This document shows, piece by piece, positions 35,439 to 46,890 of a stretch of 64,000 nt of DNA. Each line of letters starts with the position of its first letter. Position 1 is the stretch's first letter. Source of the stretch: Spinellus fusiger. Its lineage: Eukaryota; Mucoromycota; Mucoromycetes; Mucorales; Phycomycetaceae. The position numbers and the translations under genes are program-made. The stretch covers positions 62,001 through 126,000 of the forward strand of contig JALLLS010000063.1 in assembly GCA_025094145.1 (NCBI GenBank). The letters are read 5' to 3'. The notes beneath the pieces were generated by a model. It saw only the letters and a list, made by a program, of their open reading frames with translations. It made no database searches and had not been told where the DNA came from.

Positions 35439-35579
35439 GACAGCGATAACAGAGAGGAAAGAGAAATACACAGCATACAAAAGACACTCAAGATAGACCG
35501 TCGGTGTTTGAATGCACCAAGAAAGAGGTCCTAGTTTCTTTTCCTCCACCGCAACCTCTTTCTTTTTCTTCTTGTTATT
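35439..35579. promoter_or_regulatory. Divergent promoter of RPL4 and RPS17
   Basis: 141 bp between the two start codons, with a pyrimidine-rich block on the plus strand (TTTCTTTTCCTCCACC and TCTTTCTTTTTCTTC) just before the RPS17 ATG. The close divergent arrangement suggests co-regulation of two ribosomal protein genes. Individual factor sites are not recognised. Confidence 0.55.
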
Positions 35580-36166
35580 ATGGTAATCTCCAATGTATAG
35601 CACGTGACTTATCCTTAGGTAGGGCCGTGTCAGGTAGTGCACCCCAACAAACACCACTGACTGTGTGTAGAACCAAAACAGTGAAAAAGGCCTCTCATGC
35701 TCTGATTGAGAAATACTACCCTCGCCTTACTCTTGATTTCCAGACCAACAAAAGGATCACGGATGAGGTAGCCATTATTGCCTCCAAACGACTCCGCAAC
35801 AAGATCGCCGGGTTCACGACTCATCTGATGAAGCGTATCTCTCGTGGTGCTGTGCCTGGTATCTCCTTCAAGATGCAGGAAGAAGAACGTGAACGCAGAG
35901 ACCAGTATGTACCAGAGACCTCTGCTCTTGATACAGACGAGATAAACGTAGATCCCGAAACACAGGTAATGAAGTGCTGTCATGAGTCAAGGGGAGACGG
36001 TTTGGCTTATAGAGGGGAGAATTAGGATCTGCTCACTACGCTTAATTTTGGATCTTTGGCTCGCGTCAAAGTCACACCTCCTGTCACAACACAAGGGACG
36101 TCTCAAAGAAAGCCTAGTTTCCGTACTGCTGCTACTGCTACTGCTACATCTGTCCCCTCCCACTAA
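35580..36166 (+). CDS. RPS17: 40S ribosomal protein S17 (eS17), four coding exons including an 11-nt exon
   Basis: Reconstructed exons: 35580-35582 (ATG only), 35623-35633 (11 nt, GGCCGTGTCAG), 35671-35965 and 36026-36166. Introns are 40, 37 and 60 nt, all GT-AG. The joined N-terminus reads [13 protein letters not shown], the canonical eS17 start, which strongly supports the micro-exon. The body ([53 protein letters not shown]) is near-identical to the family. The product is 149 residues, slightly longer than the usual 135 because of an Ala/Thr-rich C-terminus. eS17 sits in the head of the small subunit. Confidence 0.95.
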
Positions 36167-36324
36167 AGGGTTCTCTTTTTTTTTTCTTTCTTTCTTTCTT
36201 GGAATAAATCAATTGAGCCAATCAGAGATAGGGCTGTGTGATGTCACAGTCTCCAGAGAACAGTCCAACGTGGTGTGTGTTCTCTTGTCTCTCCATCCAC
36301 ACCTTGTTTTCTAGTAGTCATCCA

Positions 36325-36729
36325 ATGGTAAACTACTTTGTTTATTTCTTAGTGGTCTGACTGTTCTTAGGGTACAGGCACAGACAAGGCAGTAGGGGCT
36401 GTTGCCTTCTTTTCTTCTATTATTATATTCACCTACTACACTATTTGGTCGCTGTTGATGGTAAGTTGGCTTCACTAGTACCACGACAAGTACCGCCGAC
36501 AAGCAGTAGGGCGAGTAGTATGACTACGACTGTTATGACCAGCAGCCTCACCTTCAACCTATAGCCCTTTGTGGATCAAGGCCACCCTTTGAGAAACTAC
36601 TTTCTACCATGGGAATATGCTATTCGTATTCCACTGATCCTCCTTATTATCGGTCTGACGGTGATTTTCTCTTTCCTGGGCCTAGTTATGGTGAAGAGTA
36701 AAAGCAAACAAGACAAAAAGGCAAAATAA
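36325..36729 (+). CDS. DPM2: Dolichol-phosphate mannose synthase regulatory subunit DPM2
   Basis: Exons 36325-36327 (ATG only), 36371-36460 and 36565-36729 give 85 residues, the usual DPM2 length. MGTGTDKAVG is followed by a first membrane helix (SIIIFTYYTIWSLLM), PFVDQGHPLRNYFLPWEYAI, a second helix (LILLIIGLTVIFSFLGLVMV) and a basic tail (KSKSKQDKKAK). DPM2 stabilises the DPM1-DPM3 synthase in the ER and is also linked to GPI anchor synthesis. It is again a gene whose first coding exon is the start codon only. Same strand as RPS17, 159 bp downstream. Confidence 0.92.
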
Positions 36730-36864
36730 AACCATGCCCAAAAAGCACTGTGACTCTGAAATTGTCAAGTCTCGATTATTTTTTCCCTTTTTCCCTTTCT
36801 TTTTTTTTTCTTTTTTTTTTTCCTTTCTCATTCTCCATTAAAGAAGAGAAAGAGGAAGAAAACA

Positions 36865-38311
36865 ATGACTGACGCCAAACTACCTGAGAATGTCGAGTTG
36901 CTACGTACTCGTGTGTTTATTGAGAGAGACCGTGTGTTTAGTGTAAGTCGCTCTCATGTTCTATCTCTGCACAAGAGACTGACGGACAGGGCACGTTAGG
37001 TGAGTGGCAATGACTATCCTCATCAGTATCCTGGAATCAACAATGCCTGGGATCTCGAGACATTTATCAAGGTAATCCTGGGCAAGAGAAAGAAAGAGAC
37101 ACACTCTACTGAAGACTAAACCCACAAGAAAAGAACTTTAATATCAAAATCATACGTATGTCTCAACACAGCATTGAGTTTGATCTTATGGGTGTGGATG
37201 CTTCTATTGCCAATGCCTTTCGTAGAATCCTTGTAGCAGAGGTAAGGCTCTTCTGGTATTATTAGTATTTAGTATTTAGTATTTAGTATCAGCATCAGCA
37301 TCAGTATTAGTGTTTGCAGAGTAGAAATAAAACTCACCAGGCATTGGATGACTTAGGTGCCTACAATGGCAATTGAAAAGGTGTACGTGATGAACAACAC
37401 CTCTATTATCCAGGATGAAGTACTTGCTCACCGTCTGGGTCTGATTCCTATCCTTGCTGATCCCTTTACTTTTGACTACAAGACAGGTAATGCATAGGAG
37501 GAGTGTTGCTCTCAAGACTCACGCCTAGACTGGTAGAGGAGGATGGACCCACCGATTTAAACACAGTGGTGTTTAAGCTCAAAGCGAAGTGTGAGCGCAA
37601 TCCCAATGCTGCTGCTGATGAGACCGATCCCCTCAAGATATACAACAATGCCAATGGTAAATAAGAGTCAATGGGAACAAACAATTCACTCTTGTTAGTC
37701 TACTCGAGTGACTTAATATGGGAGCCCAAGGGAGATCAGGCAGAGAAATTCAAAGACACACCTATCCGACCTGTGCACAGTGACATTCTTATTGCTAAGC
37801 TGCGGCCAGGACAGGAGATTGATATGGAATTGCACTGTTACAAGGGACAAGGCAGAACACATGCCAAATGGTCTCCTGTTGCCACGGCCTCCTACCGCCT
37901 TCTTCCTGAGATTACCATCCTAAAGCCTATTGTAGGAGATGATGCGTACAAGTTCAAAGAGTGCTTTGCTCCTGGTGTGATTGAAGTCGTCAAACAAAAG
38001 GGAGAGATGGTAGCCAAGGTGGTGGATGCACGTAAAGACACGGTGAGCAGAGAAGTACTGCGACATAAGGAATTCCAGGACAAGGTTAGACTGACGCGTG
38101 TCCGTGAGCATTTCATCTGTAAGTGGATAGAAAGGATAAAAAGGATAAAAAGAGATATGTGGGGAAGACTGACACCTACGCACTACTAGTTACAATTGAA
38201 ACAACCGGTATTATCCCTGCTCAGGATCTGTTTGGCATGGCTGTCAATGTCCTTATAGAAAAGATCAAGACAATCCAGCCTGCCCTTGTCCAGGCTACAT
38301 CTGCTGCCTAA
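36865..38311 (+). CDS. RPC40: DNA-directed RNA polymerases I and III subunit AC40 (RPAC1)
   Basis: Seven exons: 36865-36942, 37000-37071, 37134-37241, 37357-37486, 37537-37656, 37699-38118, 38190-38311; 349 residues, matching the family (about 335-345). The alpha-like motif is clear ([20 protein letters not shown]), then [52 protein letters not shown] and [16 protein letters not shown]40 pairs with AC19 to nucleate assembly of RNA polymerases I and III. Introns are 49-115 nt with GTAA donors mostly. All phases agree. Confidence 0.96.
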
Positions 38312-38412
38312 TTTTTTTATTTTATTTTTATTTTGCATTTTATAGAGAGCCTTTTTACTCCCAAACCCATCCACATAAATATCAAATGTCAATAAAGAGA
38401 ATGAAAAAAGTT

Positions 38413-38475
38413 TATATATATATATATAAAACCTACAATATAAAACATACAATATATATATATATATATATATAA
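38413..38475. repeat. (TA)n microsatellites
   Basis: Two TA tracts (about 38414-38428 and 38453-38475) in the 3' region shared by the convergent RPC40 and DAHP synthase genes. Confidence 0.85.
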
Positions 38476-38552
38476 TAAGCCATTCTAGCGCTCCTTGTTT
38501 ATTGTTTATTATAGGATGGGTAGCCAAAAGAAAAGATGAGTAAAAAGAGGAC

Positions 38553-39835
<1,283 letters not shown>

Positions 39836-40137
39836 AAGTGAGAATAAGAGATAATCAAGCGTTGTCTTGGGTTGGTTTTATAGAGATTGAAACAGGAGAA
39901 TTTGTTGTTGTTGATATAGTAATGTGCCGTGGCAGGGCATATCTATAGCCTATAGGAAGAGAGATTGTATTTCCTAATGTCTATCCGAGTGTCTCTCCAA
40001 TGTTAAGATTGAGATATATTTAGGATTCTATTCTTGTGCCTATTCTTGTGCCTATTCTGTGCCTATTCTTGTAGAATCCTTGTTTCTTGTAAGATCCTTG
40101 TAAGATCCTTTTAGGTTCCCTTACTTCTATAAAGGCC

Positions 40138-40164
40138 ATTCCTATGGACCACCCTACGGAATTC
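40138..40164 (+). repeat. Inverted repeat, left arm
   Basis: ATTCCTATGG...ACCCTACGGAATTC, matching the complement of 40466-40492 at 25 of 27 positions, with weaker similarity extending inward. Together they bound about 355 bp, like a miniature inverted-repeat element. Confidence 0.65.
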
Positions 40165-40465
40165 ATATGGACACCCCATGCAGTCACATAACTATCTATT
40201 TTAAACATAACACTACTGTCTCCCTCCATCCCACAGAGGTCAGCAGAGACAGAGCAGTGACAGAATTCATCTGGCTACTACATACAGGTCCATTCAATTG
40301 ACTGTTTATTTTTTGGTAGGTACTGAACCACTTCCAAGCCTTAACTAAGGATCTACAGTTGATCTAAAGTTGGTGGTGGCAAGACAGTAGACTATGGATA
40401 GGTATTCTCTTGTGGCTGCATTTGATATCAACCCATTGTTTGTGACTGCATGAGATGAGCCAAAG

Positions 40466-40492
40466 GAATTCCGTAGGGTAGCCCATAGGAAT
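40466..40492 (-). repeat. Inverted repeat, right arm
   Basis: Complement of 40138-40164 with two mismatches. No clear target duplication was found. Confidence 0.65.
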
Positions 40493-40546
40493 CATCTTGG
40501 ATTTCTTTTTGATTCATATTTAGATTTAGATTTATAGTTCTTTCTC

Positions 40547-40649
40547 TATTTGTATTTGTATTTGTATTTGTATTTGTATTTGTATTTGTATTTGTATTTG
40601 TATTTGTATTTGTATTTGTATTTGTATTTGTATTTGTATTTGTATTTGT
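40547..40649 (+). repeat. (TATTTG)n hexamer array
   Basis: About 17 perfect TATTTG units over 103 bp. It does not match known fungal telomere repeats and lies in an intergenic region, so it is a microsatellite. Confidence 0.95.
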
Positions 40650-41131
40650 CTTATATTTAGAGAGAGATGACTCTGTATGTATTGGCCTTATTGTTAATGA
40701 ACATGCATTTTGTTATTATTATTACGATGATGATAATAATAATGAATAGTCGTATTTTTCCTATGCAATGATTGATTTATCAAAAAATAAAATAAAAGGT
40801 CATCCCATAGATCTTGGCTAGCCACGTATTTATCCATTGGGCTGGCTTAGACACATATTTTATCTATTGTCTATGCACTTGCCTATCGATTTGAGTCCTC
40901 TGCTTATGGAAATATGCAAACCACAAATATTGACACTTGTATACAGCTAATATCAACAATGACCAAGTCCATGCCTTATTATGCATTCAAAATAGAACAA
41001 AATAAAAAAGTAAATAAATAAATAACAACTGCGCAGGTTTCAGGGCCATTGATTGGCTAATCGATGTGACCATGGACCCCTATTCTTCTTTTAACTCCTA
41101 GGACTTTCATGCTTCCCTTTCCAAGCCAAAC

Positions 41132-42097
41132 ATGATCCCGACGCCAGATTTGTCCCACTTAACAGCCAAGGACTTTGACAGGCTCTATGAACCTGCAGGT
41201 AAGGATTTACTACCCTATGCGCCTGTGTAGGGACTTGTGTAGGGATTGCCTTTGCTTATCTCCCCTCACAAAAGAGGATACATTTCTACTGTTGGATGCA
41301 CTGGAGGAAGAGGCGTCGTGGCTGCGGTCCAACAAACCCCGTCTCTGTCTTGAAGTGGGGTAGGACTCCACCTAGGGCTGATCCAACATCAGGCTCAGGA
41401 ATATCAAGTCACTGGCTGGTGGCTTCATGCACTGTGTGTTCACTCTATTGTATATTAGATCGGGTTCAGGGTGTGTTATGACTATGCTTGCCACGATTCT
41501 AGGGGAGACTTCTGCCTGTAAGTTAGAAAAGAGGGGTGTGTAGGCATGCATTCAACAGCTAAATTACAAGCACAGACTATTTCGCCACAGACATCAATCC
41601 CTATGCCTGTAGAGCCACCCAGCAGACAGCCAAACAAAACAACATTGGCACCATTGAGCCTATTCAGACATCTCTTATTGACTCTCTCCTGCCAAGACTC
41701 CATCAGGCAGTGGATGTTCTCCTCTTTAATCCGCCCTATGCTGTCACTCCTCCTGAAGAAGTGGGGAGTTTTGGTATTGAGGCTGCGTGGGCAGGTGGCA
41801 TTGATGGTAGACAAGTCATTGATAGTTTTATTCCCTATGTCAAGGTAAACTCTTTTTCTTTTTCTTTTTATTATTATTATTATCGTCATCAAAAGTAGAG
41901 TAAATAACACACACATCTATGGATGTTATTAGGATCTACTCTCTCCCAATGGCGTCTTTTATTTACTGCTCATCAATGAAAACAAACCTTGGGAGGTTGT
42001 GGATAGAATGAAGAATGACTATGCCATGCAAGCAGGGATTATTTTGCAGAGAACTGCAGGCAGAGAGAAACAATACATAGTAAAGATCCAGCCTTAG
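41132..42097 (+). CDS. MTQ2: eRF1 glutamine N5-methyltransferase catalytic subunit (MTQ2/HEMK2 family)
   Basis: Exons 41132-41198, 41275-41359, 41459-41517, 41576-41844, 41933-42097 give 214 residues, the same length as the human homologue. The start MIPTPDLSHLTAKDFDRLYEPAEDT is typical. The SAM-binding motif I (LEVGSGSGCV) is assembled across an intron. The catalytic NPPY motif is present (LLFNPPYAVTPPEEVGS), then GIEAAWAGGIDGRQVID. With a TRM112-type activator it methylates the GGQ glutamine of release factor eRF1, and in some species other substrates. Intron 2 uses the acceptor TATTAG at 41457-41458; nearer AG sites break the SAM motif. Confidence 0.94.
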
Positions 42098-42262
42098 TTA
42101 GGTCAAGGGCCTTTCTTTGTTCTTTATTCCTATCTTTATCTTTATTCTTTTCTATTGTTCTTTTTGTGGGTTGTGGGTAAGGGCAGGAAGACGCACCAAA
42201 GAAGAATAAGCGTACCTGTGCCATGTTCAGTGACTTACTTTTCTCTTTGTCAATCAGTGTAC

Positions 42263-43000
42263 TTACGAGCACCAGGCTACAATGGATTCTCTGGCTCTAG
42301 AAAGAACGGAGGGTGTCTTGGCTCTGACTTTAGGTGTTCGATACCATAGCCAAAAGTGTGCACCTAGGCTCCACGTCAGACCACTCATAAAGGGCACTAA
42401 CAGTTGGTCCTTGAGCACGGCATAGACAAATACCCAAGTACGAGACAGTCCCTCTTCTTCTAAGCGAGCCACACTCTGGTAAAACTGCTGCTCAAACCGC
42501 ATGTCGGGGACAACAGGTCGTTGTGCTTGGCGTGGGCGTGGGCGTGGGCGTGATGTGTATGCGGGATAGTCATTGTCGCTGTCACTATCGATAGTAAGAC
42601 CGTCTAGAGCAGGGTTGTAGCTGTAGTACTTTTGCTGCTGAAGACGCCTTAGGTGCATAAGGTGGCGTATTTCATCCTCAGGCTCTTCTGATGAACAACT
42701 GGAAGTGTCTTGTTCTATAGAGTCTGTAGGCTGTGAAAGTTTTATGAGTTCTGTAAGTTCTATGAGTTCTGTAGGCTCTGTAAGTTCTGTAGGCTCTGTA
42801 GATTGTATAGGCTCTGTGAGTTCTGTGAGTTCTGTAGATTGTATAGGCTCTGTGAGTTCTGTGAGTTCTGTAGATTGTATAGGCTCTGTAGGCTCTATAA
42901 GATCTGTGGGTTGTGTTGACATGAGAAGGAAGATGAGAAAGAGAGAAAGAAGCCACGTCACACAATAACAAGAAAGAGGTCCTCTCTCACTCTCCCTCAT
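42263..43000 (-). CDS. DUF1770-like fungal protein with a Thr-Glu repeat region
   Basis: Single exon, up to 245 residues. The C-terminal part (MRFEQQFYQSVARLEEEGLS, then VYAVLKDQLLVPFMSGLTWSL) resembles the fungal DUF1770 family (LRFEQSY ... LRDQVLLPL..G), whose function is unknown. The hydrophobic VPFMSGLTWSLGAHFWLW could touch a membrane. The N-terminal half is an ELTEPIQST repeat encoded by a 36-bp minisatellite. Two starts are possible: Met1 (43000), which adds a hydrophobic stretch (CYCVTWLLSLFLIFLL), or Met27 at the repeat (42922). Only 11 bp separate the first ATG from the divergent gene at 43012, which favours the internal start. Confidence 0.65.
   Translation of the reverse strand: MRESERGPLSCYCVTWLLSLFLIFLLMSTQPTDLIEPTEPIQSTELTELTEPIQSTELTELTEPIQSTEPTELTEPTELIELTELIKLSQPTDSIEQDTSSCSSEEPEDEIRHLMHLRRLQQQKYYSYNPALDGLTIDSDSDNDYPAYTSRPRPRPRQAQRPVVPDMRFEQQFYQSVARLEEEGLSRTWVFVYAVLKDQLLVPFMSGLTWSLGAHFWLWYRTPKVRAKTPSVLSRARESIVAWCS
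42738..42905 (-). repeat. Coding minisatellite in the DUF1770-like gene
   Basis: Units of 36 bp built from 9-bp sub-repeats (TCTGTGAGT/TCTGTAGGC on the plus strand), encoding ELTELTEPIQST. A likely site of length variation between strains. Confidence 0.85.
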
Positions 43001-43011
43001 TCTACTTCTTC

Positions 43012-43786
43012 ATGGCACTCTATTCTGCATCTCGGTCTTTGTTGGCAGTATTGCCTGTAAGATACCAAAGACTGCGGGGCTGTCGATACTACACAACAGA
43101 ACACGAGGATATCTCGGACACAGACCCCATCCACCGCCTGGATCTGCGTGTAGGCAGGATTGTAGCTGTGGAGAATCATACAACAGCACCTCACTTGTAT
43201 GTTGAACAGAGTAAGACTTTCTTTCTCTTTCTCTCTTTATATATATAGTCTATGAAAATACAGAATAATACAAGATAACAAATGTCTATTGTTTAGTTGA
43301 CTTGAATATAGAACCCACACCCACTCTACCTAATCCACGTACAGTGGTGAGTGGCCTAGCAACGTATATGACCAAAGAATCCCTCATGGTAATAATAACA
43401 TATAATATACATAAAAAGAAAAAACAGTATCTGTAGATGAACTCATCAACAAGTAGGACAAACATGTGGTAGTGGTTGGTAATATCAAGCCCAGTGCATT
43501 CAGAGGGATCAAATCCTATGGACTTCTTCTTGCTGCATGTAAAGAGACTGCTGTAGAGATATTGGAAGCCCCCAAGAACAGTGTGGTGGGTGAGCGTGTT
43601 CATCTGCTGAACATGCACATGGGAGAGGCCGATCTTGTTCTTAAACCTAAACAACGCATTTATGAGCAAGTAGTACAAGGCCTTGAGACCAATGCTGAAT
43701 GTGAGGCGACCTACAAGGGCCATGTGCTTGTTACTAGTGCAGGTCCCATCACATGCAAGAGTATTGAGAATGGGAAGATTTCCTAA
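43012..43786 (+). CDS. Stand-alone tRNA-binding domain protein (AIMP1/Arc1 C-terminal domain type)
   Basis: Exons 43012-43210, 43297-43388, 43457-43786; 206 residues. From about residue 35 it is a tRNA-binding OB-fold: HRLDLRVGRIVAVENHTTAP, LYVEQIDLNIE, RTVVSGLATYM, VVGNIKPSAFRGIKSYGLLL and VLKPKQRIYEQV. This domain docks tRNA for aminoacyl-tRNA synthetases in Arc1p, AIMP1 and some MetRS. The N-terminus (MALYSASRSLLAVLPVRYQR, ending RRYY-like RGCRYYTTE) is Arg/Ser-rich without acidic residues, consistent with a mitochondrial targeting peptide. No GST-like or synthetase domain is attached. A mitochondrial role is inferred. Confidence 0.88.
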
Positions 43787-44030
43787 CCATGAGGATGCAT
43801 CAACAAAGGGGGTAGGATTAATCATGAGCATAGGACATTTATTAGTTATAGAATCATTATCAACAGAGAATAGATGAGTAGATGAGTAAAGACAGTGTAT
43901 CATGACCAGAGAGTGTAGGGAGTGCATGGTTAGGAATTGGCTAGAAATAATTGAATATATAAGCACAGAGAGGAAAACAAGAAAAGTATTTAAAAAACAA
44001 AACAAACATCTTTACAAGTTCATCTACAAA

Positions 44031-44653
44031 ATGAGTGTTCAAACAGCAGCCACCAAGAAGTAAGGAGAAAAAGACAAGCCATATTTCTTATTTTTATAGT
44101 GTGAGTGATAAATCCAGCAGAGGAATGAGTGCCCACAGTTCTCAATTGAAGCATGAAAGCATCCACGCACCTGAACCAAAGCAGCAGCAGAAGCAGACAG
44201 CGGCAGTTATTCCAGAGATGAAGGGTGATGTTCCCAAGGAAGGTGCAAAGGAGCCCAAGGAAACTGCAAAGGAGTCCGAGGAAACTGCAGATAGTGTTGA
44301 TGAAAAACTACTCCTCCCATCGGACATGAAGAATCAAAAGGAAGAACTGATAGATGGTGAGAAAAGTATCTTTGGCAAAAAGATGGATACTACAAGGCAA
44401 GTTCAGATGTCTCTTAAACCACCAGCCAATTCTTATTAACACTCTCTTCCACAACAGAATGTACAAAACACTCCAACAATTCAAGTTCAGAATAATGCAG
44501 CAAGAACATGTACAATTGATCACTTCAGTAGTAGTCTTTGTTCTTCCTCTTCTTCTAGGCACATTGATGTACTATCACTTCCAGACTGTAGAAACAGCCT
44601 TGGGACAGGCCAAAAGTGTAGTTCTTGGCAAACTTAACTTGGCTGATAGATGA
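44031..44653 (+). CDS. Unknown protein with one C-terminal membrane segment, 180 residues
   Basis: Exons 44031-44059, 44100-44356 and 44397-44653 with two 40-nt introns; frame closes. The N-terminal half is hydrophilic and Lys/Glu-rich (KGDVPKEGAKEPKETAKESE). Near the C-terminus a hydrophobic helix (LITSVVVFVLPLLLGTLMYY) is followed by HFQTVETALGQAKSVVLGKL. The layout suggests a single-pass, perhaps tail-proximal membrane protein, but no family is recognised. The second intron is chosen because it alone joins the acidic region to the membrane segment in frame; an unspliced reading would stop at NSY (44437-44439). Confidence 0.6.
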
Positions 44654-44747
44654 CTTTTTGTTCAAGATGTATTGATAAGACTCTGTGTCTGTGCAATACA
44701 GTATCAATAAACACACCGAGTAATAGCTACTCAATAACATTCTATTC

Positions 44748-45989
44748 TTATGATGGGGTCACCATTGGGAAATTGCGTCTATTTAACAGGGCACCTTTAA
44801 AACTACGGATCTCGCTCTTCAGTGCTTGAACACTTGGTGACTCTGGATTGCGTAGAGCACCGTATGGGCTTCCATAAGATGGATAAGCACTGAACACTTC
44901 TTCTGAACTAGATACAGTCATACGCAATTCTTTTAGAGAGGAATGAAGCTCCTCAAAGGATGTTGTGCTGGCTTCCTTCACAAGAAGACGTGTTTCCTCA
45001 ACCCACTTCCCACCAAGATCAGAAAGTGTTTGGTGGTTCTTTACAATAGTGTGGAGGTACAGACTAGTCTCTCGCTCTTTATCCTTTTCGCTCTCTTCCT
45101 CCTTAGGAACAAAGGCGTCTTTGAGTAGTTTATCCATTCTGCTTAGCATTTCTGTTTGTTGTTGGTATCTTGTTTGCTGGTAAGCAGCAATTCTATTCCG
45201 GATAGGCTGTATAAAATACTAGATCCCACAACACACATGTACACATCAATACATGTAGTTCCTCAGAGGGGTTCCTCATATAATTACTTATAATCTAATC
45301 CTTACCTTGACTGCATTCAATACACTTGCTGTTAAACCTACTGCCCCCACACCAAACAGAATGGCCACTGCTAACACTCTTTCTACCGGCATGGAGGGTG
45401 GAGGGGGCTGTGGATAGTAAATGACTTGTTGTGGTGGATACTGAGGACGACTAGGAATCAAGGGTCCATTGGAAGGCATGGATGCTGGGGGAAGTGTCTT
45501 GAAAACATAAGAATTGGCTCTTTACGAGGATATTTCTTCTTCTTCTGTTGATTAACTTACTGGTTTCTGGATTGCTGTAGTAGAATTAGAAACATTATCA
45601 CCAACACGCTGAAATGCTTCTTGGATTTCTTGGTCACCAAGTCCTTTATTTTTTAAAAAGGCAACCTTTTTATTATGGTCGGCGGATTTTATGTTTGGAG
45701 AAGAAAGGAAAGACACGGCGGACTTTATAAGATCTTCTCTCAGTGGTTGTGGTGAGATAGGAGTATAAGCAGTGGAGGTAGTGGAGATAGTAGTAGGTGG
45801 AGGGTGAGTGGGGACAGATGCAGGTGTGGCTGTAGAAGTGTTGGTGTTGGTGGTGGTGGTGGTGGTGGTGGGCATAGGAGACTGGGCCAAAGACAAGCCA
45901 CTGTCAGTGGTTGGCTCTTTTGCAGGTGCTTCCACAGGCACTTGTGTGGTTGCTTCAGTAGTCTTCAACTGGGGTGTGTCCTGTGCCAT
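44748..45989 (-). CDS. PEX14: Peroxisomal membrane protein PEX14
   Basis: Docking factor for the cargo receptor PEX5 at the peroxisome. Exons (minus) 45989-45561, 45497-45306 and 45218-44748 give 363 residues. A Thr/Pro-rich leader precedes the conserved Pex14 N-terminal domain (about 80-130: PLREDLIKSAVSFLSSPNIK, KKVAFLKNKGLGDQEIQEAF) that binds WxxxF motifs. A Pro-rich stretch (PPQQVIYYPQPPPP) precedes the membrane segment (VERVLAVAILFGVGAVGLTA, about 175-195). The C-terminal third is a predicted coiled coil (MLSRMDKLLKDAF, LHSSLKELRM). Start at MAQDTPQLK; a longer in-frame Met lies upstream in a hydrophobic AT-rich stretch and is less likely. Confidence 0.93.
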
Positions 45990-46890
45990 GGAAAAGAAAA
46001 GAAAAGAAGCCAATAAAACACAGCATAAAACAAAATAAAATAAACCAGGACTCAATCAGTACAGGTGCTGTTTTCACGTGCTGACTCAACATAATGCTGA
46101 CAGATACTTTTTCCCTTGATCACCACAAGTAACCTGCTATTATCTCCGACATTGAATCCAGTGCATTGGTAGTCAACACCAAAGTGACAAGCCTATAACA
46201 GACTGTGCCTACAAATACACCTAAAGACATTGGACAATCTATAGGAATCATTCACCAATACTATTTTATTTAAACGATTGAATAATAAACATTATAATGT
46301 CTTTTTGCATGACAAAATCCAATAAGACACACTATATCACTTTTTAGATAGTTTAACTGTAGCATGAGTTTCCGTTAGTGAGTCAACCGAGGCTCCAGTG
46401 ATCACTGGGGAAGGAGAAGGATGGGGAATGAACTAGAAGGCTTGGATCTTTTCTTGACTGAAAAAATAGATAGAAATACAATAATAAAATATAAATAAAC
46501 AGCTTTTAATAGCATTGAATAGTATCAGTTACTATTTATCATGCGTTGATGTGATAGTGTCTTCAATAGCTTCTTGTGTCCAAAGGTATTTTGGTTAGCT
46601 AACGTACGATTCACTCTGCTCTTTTCTATTCAATTTGTTATTCTTTTATACTTCTATTCTACTCTAATTTTTACTACCAATAGAATAACTTTAATATTAA
46701 AAGGTACTCATACCAATGCAGGCTATTACACTTTCATAATATAAAATATCTATCCACTGCATTCAAATATACTACAGTTTATCATAGATGTTATATCCTA
46801 GACAATTAATTTTGTAGCTGTTTTATTATTTTATTTTATATTTAAAAATAAATATGACTATAGATACTATTGTCATTTCTATGGGCTTTG
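45990..46890. other. Intergenic between PEX14 and TRM2-like gene, nothing seen
   Basis: Upstream of PEX14 and downstream of the TRM2-like gene. AT-rich; no open frame with coding character. Confidence 0.6.

Larger units (their letters stand above)
39836..41131. other. Intergenic between DAHP synthase and MTQ2
   Basis: Divergent promoter region of about 1.3 kb without a gene. It holds short CCTATTCTTGTG repeats at 40030-40075, an inverted repeat pair (40138-40164 and 40466-40492) and a long hexamer repeat (40547-40649). Confidence 0.7.

Noticed and set aside
40547..40649. Telomere-like repeat
   Set aside because: TATTTG units do not match known fungal telomere repeats, and ordinary single-copy genes lie on both sides.
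42705..42968. Ser/Val-rich repeat frame (SSVGSVSSV) on the plus strand
   Set aside because: Antisense of the minisatellite in the DUF1770-like gene.
45804..46038. Gly/Val-rich plus-strand frames
   Set aside because: Antisense of the Thr-rich (ACC)n stretch in PEX14.
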